DNA of 54,004 bases from DATJLY01 sp035604195 (GTDB taxonomy: Bacteria > Pseudomonadota > Alphaproteobacteria > ATCC43930 > CGMCC-115725). The notes beneath the pieces were generated by a model. That model was not told where the DNA came from, did not search any database, and worked only from the letters and a program-made list of their open reading frames with translations. The position numbers and the translations under genes are program-made. The stretch lies in NCBI GenBank assembly GCA_035604195.1, contig DATNIY010000004.1:1-54004 (forward strand), read 5' to 3'. This document shows, in pieces, positions 1 through 7,546 of this stretch (position 1 is its first letter; every line of letters starts with the position of its first letter).

Positions 1-1
1 G

Positions 2-1171
2 AGCCGCAATGCAGTGACCAGCTTCATCCCGGTGGCGCGGATTTCCGACATGCTGCTGCATCCCGGCGAGCCGTACCAATACAACGGCCACGATTTGCTC
101 TATCCCGACATCCGCCTCGTCTATTGGTGCGGCGGCAATCCCTTTCATCACCATCAGGATTTGAATCGCCTGATCCGCGCCTGGTCGCGGCCGGAGACCG
201 TGATCGTCAACGAGATCTGGTGGACGGCGACCGCGCGCCGCGCCGACATCGTCCTGCCGGCGACCACGACGCTCGAGCGCGACGACATCGGCACCGGTTT
301 CCGCGACCGCTTCATCGTCGCCATGAAGCAAGCGATCCCGCCGCTCGGCCGGGCGCGCAACGATTACGACATCTTCGCGGACCTCGCCGAACGCCTGGGG
401 CGGCGCGAGGCATTCACCGAGGGGCGCGATGCGATGGCGTTCATCCGCCACATCTATGACGAGGCGCGCGAGCGCGCCCAGGCGCGGCAGATGCGCTGGC
501 CCGATTTCGACAGCTTTTGGGCGACGGGCTATCTCGAGATTCCCGAGACCCCCACGCCGCACGTCTTTCTCGCCGATTTCCGCCGCGATCCGACCGGGCA
601 TAAGCTGCACACGCCCTCGGGCCGGATCGAGATTTTCTCCGAGACGGTCGCGAGCTTCGGCTATGACGATTGCCGCGGCCATCCCGCCTGGTTCGAGCCG
701 GCGGAATGGCTCGGCGGCGCCAAGGCGCAGCGCTACCCCCTCCATCTGCTGACGCCACAGCCGGGCACGCGGCTTCATGCCCAGATGGATATGGGCCGCG
801 TCAGCCAAGGGTCGAAGATCGCCGGCCGCGAGCCGATGCGCATCAACCCCGCCGACGCCGCCCGGCGCGGCATCGCCGAGGGCGACATTGTCCGCGTCTT
901 CAACGACCGCGGCGCCATCCTGGCCGGCGCCGTGCTGAGCGACGCGCTGCGCCCCGGTGTCATCCAGATCGCGACCGGCGCCTGGTTCGACCCGGAGCAG
1001 CCCGGCGTTGTCGGCAGCCTGGACAAGCACGGCAATCCCAATGTGCTGACTCTGGACAAGGGCACCTCGCGCCTCGCCCAAGGCCCGAGCGCGCAAACCG
1101 CGCTGGTCGAGGTCGAGAAATTCGTGGGCGAGCCGCCGCCCCTCACGGCCTTCACCCCGCCGCTCGCCTAA
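2..1171 (+). CDS. Molybdopterin oxidoreductase, BisC/DMSO reductase family (C-terminal part, cut by window edge)
   Basis: The frame is open from the first base, so the true start lies left of the window; the visible 389 residues are the C-terminal part. The run GGNPFHHHQDLNRL, the following AW-RPETVIVNE segment and DIVLPATTTLERDDIG are typical of biotin/TMAO/DMSO sulfoxide reductases that bind bis-MGD molybdenum cofactor. The last ~130 residues form the molydopterin-dinucleotide-binding domain (RLHAQMDMGRVSQ, then a REPMRINPADAARRGI-type segment). Members reduce S- or N-oxides, usually in the periplasm or, for BisC, the cytoplasm. The signal peptide and Mo-ligand region are outside the window, so location and substrate cannot be judged. 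A GTG at 14 is an internal codon, not a start. Confidence 0.85.
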   Translation, partial: SRNAVTSFIPVARISDMLLHPGEPYQYNGHDLLYPDIRLVYWCGGNPFHHHQDLNRLIRAWSRPETVIVNEIWWTATARRADIVLPATTTLERDDIGTGFRDRFIVAMKQAIPPLGRARNDYDIFADLAERLGRREAFTEGRDAMAFIRHIYDEARERAQARQMRWPDFDSFWATGYLEIPETPTPHVFLADFRRDPTGHKLHTPSGRIEIFSETVASFGYDDCRGHPAWFEPAEWLGGAKAQRYPLHLLTPQPGTRLHAQMDMGRVSQGSKIAGREPMRINPADAARRGIAEGDIVRVFNDRGAILAGAVLSDALRPGVIQIATGAWFDPEQPGVVGSLDKHGNPNVLTLDKGTSRLAQGPSAQTALVEVEKFVGEPPPLTAFTPPLA

Positions 1172-1186
1172 CGCGGCGCTTTGGGC

Positions 1187-2260
1187 ATGCACATCCTCGA
1201 GGCGACCGCTGCTTACGAGGCCTGGGCCGGCAAGCGCATCGATTTCGTCGCCGACGATCTTCGACTGAAGCACCGCCGCATGGCGGAAGCGGCTTTCTTG
1301 TTCATGCGCGCGACTTTCTATTCCTGGGTCGGGCTGTGGCGCGAGACCTGTCCCGAGCTTGCCGCGGCGCCGCGAATCCTGGCGGTGGGCGATCTGCATC
1401 TCGAGAATTTCGGCACCTGGCGCGACGCGGAAGGCCGGCTCGCCTGGGGCGTCAACGATTTCGATGAAGCCTTCCCGATGCCCTATGCGATCGATCTGGT
1501 GCGCCTGGCGACCAGCGCGCTGCTGGCGATCCGCGAAGAAAGCCTCGCGATCGACGCCGATGATGCAGCAGCCGCAATTCTCGCGGGATACACGCAAGGG
1601 ATTGCCGGCGGCGCCACGCCGTTCGTGCTCGAGGAATCGCACCCCGGGCTGCGCGCCATGGCGCTCGGCGCCGAGCGCGACCCGCAGCGCTTCTGGAGCC
1701 GAATGACCGCCTTCAAGCCGGCGACGCCGCCGCCCAGCGTGCGGCTGTTCCTGCAAGATGCGTTGCCCGATTCCGCGGAGCCCATGCGCATCCTGCACCG
1801 GATCGCCGGCCTCGGCAGTCTCGGGCGGCCGCGCTACGTGGCGCTGGCTCAATCCGATGGTGGCTTGGTCGCGCGCGAGGCCAAGGCAATGCTGCCCTCG
1901 GCTTATGCCTGGGCGCTGCGACTTCCGATGAACCGCCTCTATTACGACGCGATCGTCGCGCGCGCGCTCCGCCCGCCCGACCCGTTTCTCAGGGTCAGGA
2001 AAGGCTGGCTGCTGCGACGCCTCGGGCCGCACTGCTCGCGCATCGAGCTCGACCATTTCCCCAAGCAGCGCGACGAGCGCTACATCCTGACCGCGATGGG
2101 GCAGGAGACGGCCAATGTGCATCTCGGCTCGCCCGCGGCGATCGCCGCAATCCGGCGCGATCTGAAGCGGCGCGGCAAGGCGTGGCTCAAACTCGCCGCG
2201 GAGCGCATGGCGGAGGCGACGATCGCGGAATGGAAGCTGTGGCGAAAATCAGCCCGTTGA
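1187..2260 (+). CDS. DUF2252 family protein
   Basis: A 357-residue protein starting at ATG 1187; an in-frame TTG at 1181 would add two residues. It carries the DUF2252 hallmarks VGDLHLENFGTW (about residues 65-80) and NDFDEAFPMPY soon after. These resemble the catalytic loop and metal-binding Asp of aminoglycoside-kinase-like folds, so a small-molecule kinase role has been suggested for the family but not established. The gene starts 15 bases after the molybdoenzyme stop in the same direction and may be co-transcribed. No signal peptide is seen; it is probably cytosolic. The biochemical function is unknown. Confidence 0.8.
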   Translation: MHILEATAAYEAWAGKRIDFVADDLRLKHRRMAEAAFLFMRATFYSWVGLWRETCPELAAAPRILAVGDLHLENFGTWRDAEGRLAWGVNDFDEAFPMPYAIDLVRLATSALLAIREESLAIDADDAAAAILAGYTQGIAGGATPFVLEESHPGLRAMALGAERDPQRFWSRMTAFKPATPPPSVRLFLQDALPDSAEPMRILHRIAGLGSLGRPRYVALAQSDGGLVAREAKAMLPSAYAWALRLPMNRLYYDAIVARALRPPDPFLRVRKGWLLRRLGPHCSRIELDHFPKQRDERYILTAMGQETANVHLGSPAAIAAIRRDLKRRGKAWLKLAAERMAEATIAEWKLWRKSAR

Positions 2261-2277
2261 GCATTTCCCGGCTGGAT

Positions 2278-2408
2278 GGATGTCGTGCGTCCTTCGAGAC
2301 GCCGGCTTCGCCGGCTCCTCAGGACGAGGGCTTTTCTTGGTGCCATCAAAGATTTTCTTCATGCTGAGGAGGCCGCGAAGCGGCCGTCTCGAAGCACGCA
2401 TGACATCC
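2278..2408. repeat. REP-like palindromic pair (two inverted 45-base units)
   Basis: Unit 1 (2278-2322) and unit 2 (2364-2408) are inverted copies. Comparing unit 1 with the reverse complement of unit 2 gives 39 of 45 identical bases. Each unit holds its own hairpin: GCCGGC-TTC-GCCGGC in unit 1 and GGCCGC-TTC-GCGGCC in unit 2. Four of the six differences fall in these stems as compensating pairs, so the structure is kept while the sequence changes. The shared core (CTTCGAGACG ... CTCCTCAG) resembles intergenic palindromes common in Rhizobiales genomes. It lies between DUF2252 (+) and the class II aldolase (-), whose 3' ends converge here, so it may act as a transcription end or mRNA stabiliser. 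Confidence 0.8.
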
Positions 2409-2446
2409 ATGCAGCCAAAAATCGCTCTATGCTCCCTGCGTCAATC

Positions 2447-3175
2447 TCATTCGCTCATCGCCTGACGTTTCCATAAGGCCCAGGGGCGCTCGAGCGCGCC
2501 GTCGTTCGATTCGGCCGCCTTCGCCGCCTCCTCGGCCGCGAGAAAAGTCGGCTCGCCCAATCGCAGCGCATCCATCTGCAGCGCGGCATTGAGCGCGGCA
2601 TAGATCGAGCGATAGACCGCTTGCTTGATCGACGTGCCGACCATGGTGGCGCCGTGGCCGCGCATCAGGATGATCTGCTTGTCGCCGAGCGCGCGCGCCA
2701 GCGCCTTGCCGAGCATGGGCGTGCGGATCAGCATGTCGGTCATTCCGCCGGCCTCGCGGATCTCGAACACGGGCACGCCGGTGCCGAGGAATCCGCTCAT
2801 GTGATAGATCGGGCGCAGCATCGCCTTGGTCGCGCCGAACGGGATGAGCTGCGGCGCGTGGCAATGCACCACCGCTACCACTTCGGGCCGCGCCCGGTAG
2901 ATCTCGCCGTGGATGAAGCGCTCGCTGTAATAGCGCTTGGAGATGTCGTGAACGGGAACGCTGTCGAGATCGAAGGCGACGATGTCATCGGCCGTCACCA
3001 GGCCCGGCGCCAAGTGGCGCGACATCAAATATTTCGTCGGGTCCTTGTCGTGGCGGACGCTGATGTGGCCGAAGGCGTCGACGACATTCTGCTGGAACAG
3101 GATCCGGTTGCCGATCACCAGCTCTTCGACCAGCTCTGCGGCGGGCGGCGGGACGGCGCTGCTCGATGTGGCCAT
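2447..3175 (-). CDS. Class II aldolase/adducin family protein
   Basis: A 242-residue protein of the AraD/FucA fold. The zinc-site motifs are visible: SERFIHGEIY (His89), VHCHAP (His104 and His106) and RGHGATMVG (His174). Family members cleave or epimerise sugar phosphates or decarboxylate hydroxy-acids using a divalent metal. The start at 3175 is preceded by GGGAG six bases upstream. It follows the dehydrogenase gene (stop at 3194) by 18 bases and is the last gene of a minus-strand operon with a binding protein, so it probably acts on the compound that system captures. The substrate is not evident. Confidence 0.85.
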   Translation of the reverse strand: MATSSSAVPPPAAELVEELVIGNRILFQQNVVDAFGHISVRHDKDPTKYLMSRHLAPGLVTADDIVAFDLDSVPVHDISKRYYSERFIHGEIYRARPEVVAVVHCHAPQLIPFGATKAMLRPIYHMSGFLGTGVPVFEIREAGGMTDMLIRTPMLGKALARALGDKQIILMRGHGATMVGTSIKQAVYRSIYAALNAALQMDALRLGEPTFLAAEEAAKAAESNDGALERPWALWKRQAMSE

Positions 3176-3193
3176 GAGATGCTCCCATGATTT

Positions 3194-4264
3194 TCAAGAT
3201 TGCAGCTTGAGCGGGGCGATGCCGAGCTCGGCGGCGAGCTTGCCCAATTCCGCGCGCAAGGCCGGGCGGATGGGAATGCCGGAGCGGCCGCGCTCCGTCG
3301 CGGTGCGGTGGCCCTGCTGGCCGGGAAAGCGCACCTCGCCACCGCCCGGCAACGGCTTCGATGTCCGGAGATCGCGCACGATCCGATCGACATGACGCTT
3401 GAATTCCTCGACCGGGCCGAAGCTCGCGAGGTTGAGCGCCATGATCGCCTGGCCGGTGTTGGCCGGATCGGCGGCCGGAATGCCCGCCGAATCACGGCCC
3501 ACCGGTGTGCCGTTCAAGGCGCCGCCCAAGAGGCTCAGCACGAGCGACAGCCCGTATCCCTTGTAGCCGCCCATCGGCAGCAGCAAGCCCTCCTCGGCCT
3601 TGAGCGGATCGGTCACCGGCGCGCCCGTGCGGTCGATCACCAGCCCTTCGGGCAAGCGCTCGCCGTTCTGCGCCGCCACGCGGATGCGGCCGAAGGAGGT
3701 CGCGGTGGTGGCGATGTCCAGCACCACCGGCGGCTCGTCGAGCGTCGGCACGGCGACGGCGATCGGATTGGTGCCCAAAAGCGGCTCGATGCCGCCCCAC
3801 GGCGCCATGTGGTTGATGTTGGCGACCGCGAGATAAAGCCCGATCATGTCGTGCGCGAGCGGCATCATCGCATAAGTCGCCCCCGCCCCGGCGTGGTTGC
3901 TGCGGCGCGCGCCGACCCAGCCGATGCCGGAAGCGGCGGCCTTGGCGATGGCGAGCCGCGCGGCAAAGCCCATCACCAGATGGCCCATGCCGTTGTCGCC
4001 ATCGACCAGCGCGGTCGCAGGAGATTCCCGCGCAATGCGGATAGTCGGCCGCCGGTTGATGCCGCCGGCGCGGAGGCGCTTGATGTAAACCGGCAGGCGC
4101 ACGACGCCGTGGCTGTCGATGCCGCGGAGATCGGCGAACAGCATCCGCTCCGCCACCATCTCGGCATCGGTCTCGGGCAGGCCGGCAGCGGCGAAGGCGC
4201 GCGCCATGAAGCTCCGCCCCTCCGCCGCGGCGAAACGGGCGGCGGCCTCGTCCCCGCCGCTCAT
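3194..4264 (-). CDS. Malate/L-lactate/ureidoglycolate dehydrogenase family (Ldh_2) oxidoreductase
   Basis: A 356-residue NAD(P)-dependent 2-hydroxyacid dehydrogenase of the Ldh_2 family. Family features are RGIDSHGVVRLP (with the catalytic His), the ARRSNHAGAG segment, LGTNPIAVAVP and LLPMGGYKGYGLS. Such enzymes interconvert 2-keto and 2-hydroxy acids, or reduce cyclic imines. The ATG at 4264 overlaps the upstream binding-protein stop by four bases (ATGA), indicating translational coupling and fixing the start even though the frame stays open much further upstream. With the class II aldolase just downstream it suggests a short hydroxy-acid catabolic route. Confidence 0.85.
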   Translation of the reverse strand: MSGGDEAAARFAAAEGRSFMARAFAAAGLPETDAEMVAERMLFADLRGIDSHGVVRLPVYIKRLRAGGINRRPTIRIARESPATALVDGDNGMGHLVMGFAARLAIAKAAASGIGWVGARRSNHAGAGATYAMMPLAHDMIGLYLAVANINHMAPWGGIEPLLGTNPIAVAVPTLDEPPVVLDIATTATSFGRIRVAAQNGERLPEGLVIDRTGAPVTDPLKAEEGLLLPMGGYKGYGLSLVLSLLGGALNGTPVGRDSAGIPAADPANTGQAIMALNLASFGPVEEFKRHVDRIVRDLRTSKPLPGGGEVRFPGQQGHRTATERGRSGIPIRPALRAELGKLAAELGIAPLKLQS

Positions 4265-5223
4265 TTTTTTGCTGGCGGATAGACGATGTCGAATAGGCCG
4301 GCGATCTGGTCGGGCGTCATTGCCGTGGGAATGCGCTTGGTCTCCAGCGCCTCGTCGAGGATATGCTGGACGCCGTGGATCTCGCCGAGCTGAAAGCCGC
4401 TCTTCGGGAAGAAGCCCTCGACCGCCTGCTTTGCCACCGCGAGCGAGACGTTCATACCCTGGGCGAAATACTCCATTGCGCGCGGGTCCTTGTAGGCCCA
4501 ATCGATGGCGCGCGCATCGGCCTCGATGAAGCGCGCGATCGCCGCGCGCTTGGTCTTGAGCGCCTCGACGCTCGCGACATTGACCCGCACCGTCTCGTCC
4601 CGCATCGCCGCGATGTCGGCGCCGCGCGCGACGATGGTGAGCTTGCCGGCTTCGACATCGGCGAGCGCCAGGGGCGGCACGGTCCAGCCCACATCGATCT
4701 GGCCGGTCATCACTTGCGTCATGGTGGCGGGCGCGGTCCCGGTTGGCACCGGCTTGGCCGAGATATGCGCCTGGGCGAGCAATGCCAGAAGCTCGAGATT
4801 GCTCGACGAGCCCGGCGAGGAGAAGCCGATCGTCTTGCCCGCCGCATCCGCCAGCGTCTTGATGCCGTGGTCCGCCCTGGCATACCAGAAAATATCGGTC
4901 GCCCCCGTCGTCTCCGCCGAGACCACGCGGATCGGGGCGCCCTTGACGAAGGCGGCGATGACGCCGAGCGTGCCGTTGGTCATGCCGATGTCGACATTGC
5001 CGGAGATCACCGGCTGGAGCGTCGCGGCGCCGCCCTCGGTGTAGATGATCTCGACGTCGAGATCGGCATCCTTGAAGAAGCCCGCCATCTTCGCGAACTC
5101 CGGGAAGTCGGCGTTCCAGAAGCCCTTCTGCCCAACGGTCACCTTGAGCGATTCCGCCTGAGCCGCGGTCGCCGCGGCGATCGTGGCAAGCGCCGCCGCG
5201 GCGAGCACTCGTTTCCCTCTCAT
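4261..5223 (-). CDS. NMT1/THI5-like ABC transporter substrate-binding protein
   Basis: A 320-residue exported protein. ATG 5223 is chosen because GGAGGAA sits just upstream; an in-frame ATG at 5238 would add five residues. The N-terminal signal peptide ends near the Ala-Gln-Ala at residues 21-23. The mature part has the NMT1/SsuA-like pattern: GQKGFWNADFPEFAKMAGFF, then VEIIYTEGGAATLQPVISG, then a GKTIGFSSPGSSSN segment that usually lines the ligand site. It should capture a small ligand in the periplasm, but no permease or ATPase gene is adjacent. It is the first gene of a coupled set with Ldh_2 and the class II aldolase. Confidence 0.85.
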   Translation of the reverse strand: MRGKRVLAAAALATIAAATAAQAESLKVTVGQKGFWNADFPEFAKMAGFFKDADLDVEIIYTEGGAATLQPVISGNVDIGMTNGTLGVIAAFVKGAPIRVVSAETTGATDIFWYARADHGIKTLADAAGKTIGFSSPGSSSNLELLALLAQAHISAKPVPTGTAPATMTQVMTGQIDVGWTVPPLALADVEAGKLTIVARGADIAAMRDETVRVNVASVEALKTKRAAIARFIEADARAIDWAYKDPRAMEYFAQGMNVSLAVAKQAVEGFFPKSGFQLGEIHGVQHILDEALETKRIPTAMTPDQIAGLFDIVYPPAKK

Positions 5224-5261
5224 GACCTTCCTCCCCATCGCTTGAAATTGCCCCGCCCCTC

Positions 5262-6215
5262 TTACCGCGGCAAATAGCGGCGGTCGATGTAATTCGCGAC
5301 GGGATGATCGCCGGGCGGCAGATCGCCGACCTCGCGGATCTCGGCGAGGCCCTGAACGATATTCTGATCCGGCAAGGCGAGGCCGGGATCGAAGGGCCGC
5401 AGCTCCGTCGCGTAATAATCATAGACGAGGCCGGCGGTCCCTGCATCGACCTTGGTGCTCGCGGTCAGCGCGTCGATCGCGCCTTGGCGGTTGGCGGGAT
5501 CGTAGAGAAATCCGACCGCGCGGGCGACGGCGCGCAGATAGGCCCGCATCGCATCGCCGTTGGCGGCGAGCCAATCATGCCGCGCGACGAAGGCGGTGAA
5601 GCCGAGGCCGCTCGCATAAGCCGCGTAATCGAGGATCTTGTGATAGCCGCGGCCGGCGGCCATGAGGTCGAAAGGCTGGGTCAAGGCCGCGGCCTCGACC
5701 GTGCCGCTGACGAGCGCGGCGAAGCGGTTGGGCGTGGCGCCGTCATAGACCTGATCGACGCTGCCGGCGGCAAGCCCGTGCTCGGCCGTCCAGCGATCCC
5801 AGAAGGCCGTGAGCGGGCTCTTCTTGAACGGCAGAATGATGCGCTTGCCCGCAAGATCGCTCGGCCTTTGCACCGCGGGCGCGGCCATGACCGAATAGGG
5901 AAATTTAAGCGTTTGGCTGCCGACCATCGCAATGGGCGCGCCGCTGCCGATGGCGCGCAAGGCGGTCTCGAAGGTGGTGTTGCCGATGTCGAGCGAGCCG
6001 CCGACCACCTGCTGCACGACGCTGACGTTGTTGCCGGTATAGATCGTTTCGACCGCGAGGTGCTCGTCGGCGAAAAAACCGTTCTTCTCCGCCACCATGA
6101 TTGGCCAGCTCGGCGCCACCGCGGCAACGTCGCCGAAAACCAGCTTTTTTTGCGCGTCGGCCGAGGACGCCCACAGGAAGCAGGCGAGCAGCGGCAAGAC
6201 GAAATGCGCGCGCAT
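5262..6215 (-). CDS. NMT1/THI5-like ABC transporter substrate-binding protein (paralogue A)
   Basis: A 317-residue exported protein starting at ATG 6215 behind GGAGGAAAC; the frame is open further upstream but without a better start. The signal peptide covers about residues 1-21 (MRAHFVLPLLACFLWASSADA). It is a clear paralogue of the divergent gene at 6369: both contain DGATPNRFAAL, a KFPYS/KYPYS segment and similar C-terminal DPANR and YYATEL/YYVKEL segments. It binds an unknown small ligand in the periplasm. The stop is 38 bases before the next binding-protein gene on the same strand, so both may share a transcript. No cognate membrane components are visible. Confidence 0.85.
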   Translation of the reverse strand: MRAHFVLPLLACFLWASSADAQKKLVFGDVAAVAPSWPIMVAEKNGFFADEHLAVETIYTGNNVSVVQQVVGGSLDIGNTTFETALRAIGSGAPIAMVGSQTLKFPYSVMAAPAVQRPSDLAGKRIILPFKKSPLTAFWDRWTAEHGLAAGSVDQVYDGATPNRFAALVSGTVEAAALTQPFDLMAAGRGYHKILDYAAYASGLGFTAFVARHDWLAANGDAMRAYLRAVARAVGFLYDPANRQGAIDALTASTKVDAGTAGLVYDYYATELRPFDPGLALPDQNIVQGLAEIREVGDLPPGDHPVANYIDRRYLPR

Positions 6216-6263
6216 GTTTCCTCCCCGCCGCGAACATCGGGGCTGCCGCGGCAGCGCCCCTGT

Positions 6264-6311
6264 TTGACTTGCCTTCCTTGCCACCATAGTTTTCTCGTCC
6301 GGCAAAGGCAA
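6264..6311. promoter_or_regulatory. Putative overlapping divergent promoters between two binding-protein genes
   Basis: On the minus strand TTGCCT (6311-6306) and TATGGT (6288-6283) are spaced 17 bases apart, pointing at the gene starting at 6215. On the plus strand TTGACT (6264-6269) is followed after 15 bases by CATAGT (6285-6290), pointing at the gene starting at 6369. The overlapping arrangement would let one regulator control both paralogues. The plus-strand spacing is short, so this is only a candidate. Confidence 0.35.
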
Positions 6312-6368
6312 AGCCGCGCCGGCGCCAAGGGCGGCGGCTCATCGCGAGGCCGCGTGAGGGAGGCAGGG

Positions 6369-7325
6369 ATGAAGCGCCGATTTTCGCTGCTGGCGGTGGT
6401 TCTCGGCATTCTCGCCTGCGGCTCCGTCGCGCAGGCACAGGCGCTCAAGAAGATCTCGGTCGGCGACGTCGCGCCGATCGCCGCGGACTGGCCGCATTTC
6501 GTCGCCGAGGAGAAGGGCTTCTATCGCGGCGCCGGCGTCGCGCCCGAAGTGATCTATGTCGGCAATGTCGCCAACACCGTGAAGCAGCTCGTCGGCGGCT
6601 CCTTCGACATCGCGGTCTCGACCTTCGACACCGCGGTCCGGGCGATCGCCAATGGCGGAACCACCGTGATGATCGGCGCCTCGGTCGTCAAATATCCCTA
6701 TTCGATCATGGTGACGCCGGACATCCGCTCGGTCGGCGACCTCAGGGGCAAGCGCATCGTCCTGCCCTTCGCCAAAGACCTCCTGACGGTGGCATGGAAC
6801 CGCTGGGTCCGCGAACAGGGCATCGACCCCAAGGAGATCGACCAGATCTATGACGGCGCGACGCCCAACCGCTTCGCTGCGCTGACCAGCGGCGTGGTTC
6901 AGGCGGCGCTGCTGGGCCAGCCCTTCGACTTCAAGGCGGCCGACCAGGGCGACAAGACGCTCTTGGACATCGGCGCCTACGCCAAGGACTACGGCTTTCT
7001 CGTGATCCTGTCGCGGCCCGATTGGCTCAGCGCCCACGGCGACGAGGCGCGGGGATATTTGCGCGCGCTCGCGCAGGCGGTCGATTGGATTTACGACCCC
7101 GCCAACCGCGATGAGGCGATCGCCATTCTGGCGCGCGGCACCAAGCTCGACCCGGGCGTCGCCGGGCGGACCTACGACTATTACGTGAAGGAGCTGCAGC
7201 CCTTCAGCCGCAACCTTGCGATCCCCGACCGCATCGTCAAGGCCACCGTCGCGACGCTGGTGGACCTCGGCGACATCAAGGCGCCCGACCGGCCGCTCAC
7301 CGATACCGCCTACCTGCCGCACTGA
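6369..7325 (+). CDS. NMT1/THI5-like ABC transporter substrate-binding protein (paralogue B)
   Basis: A 318-residue exported protein; ATG 6369 has GGGAGG just upstream. The signal peptide spans roughly residues 1-24 (MKRRFSLLAVVLGILACGSV, cleaved after AQA). The mature protein repeats the layout of paralogue A: GDVAPIAADWPHFVAEEKGF, then YVGNVANTVKQLVGGSFDIA, then DGATPNRFAALTSG. It is encoded divergently from paralogue A with 153 bases between the starts, a pattern that fits duplication and inversion. Ligand unknown; sulfonates, nitriles, pyrimidines and aromatic acids are all known for the broader family. No permease or ATPase is nearby. Confidence 0.85.
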   Translation: MKRRFSLLAVVLGILACGSVAQAQALKKISVGDVAPIAADWPHFVAEEKGFYRGAGVAPEVIYVGNVANTVKQLVGGSFDIAVSTFDTAVRAIANGGTTVMIGASVVKYPYSIMVTPDIRSVGDLRGKRIVLPFAKDLLTVAWNRWVREQGIDPKEIDQIYDGATPNRFAALTSGVVQAALLGQPFDFKAADQGDKTLLDIGAYAKDYGFLVILSRPDWLSAHGDEARGYLRALAQAVDWIYDPANRDEAIAILARGTKLDPGVAGRTYDYYVKELQPFSRNLAIPDRIVKATVATLVDLGDIKAPDRPLTDTAYLPH

Positions 7326-7465
7326 GGGCGAAGGGCCGTTCTTGGACACCCTCGTGCCCGTCCGCCGGCACGTCCCCGGCCTTCGGTGACAAAGCTCTGA
7401 AAATCCTAACAAATCGTTTTCGCGCCTTCACCTTCCCTTAACTCCTGCGGTGCTGTTGTTGAGCG

Positions 7466-7495
7466 GTGGCGAAGCCTTTTTGAGGCCGTCGCCAC
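7466..7495 (+). other. Hairpin in the leader of the TadG-like gene
   Basis: The 221-base gap 7326-7546 holds no gene that I can support. Within it GTGGCGA (7466-7472) pairs with TCGCCAC (7489-7495), and an inner GCC/GGC pair encloses a T-rich loop. There is no T tract after the stem, so it is more likely a leader structure than an intrinsic terminator. A role in expression of the downstream gene is inference. Confidence 0.3.
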
Positions 7496-7546
7496 GCCGA
7501 GGCCATCCGAAACGGTGGAGGCTTCTCAACCGCGGCGAGGGATCCG

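Noticed and set aside
3194..5446. A 750-codon minus-strand frame that looks like a dehydrogenase with a long N-terminal extension
   Set aside because: The upstream part is a shadow of the binding-protein gene in another frame; the ATGA overlap at 4261-4264 fixes the real start at 4264.
5304..7325. A 673-codon plus-strand frame covering paralogue B and the region before it
   Set aside because: The first 355 codons lie antisense to paralogue A; signal peptide and ribosome site place the start at 6369.
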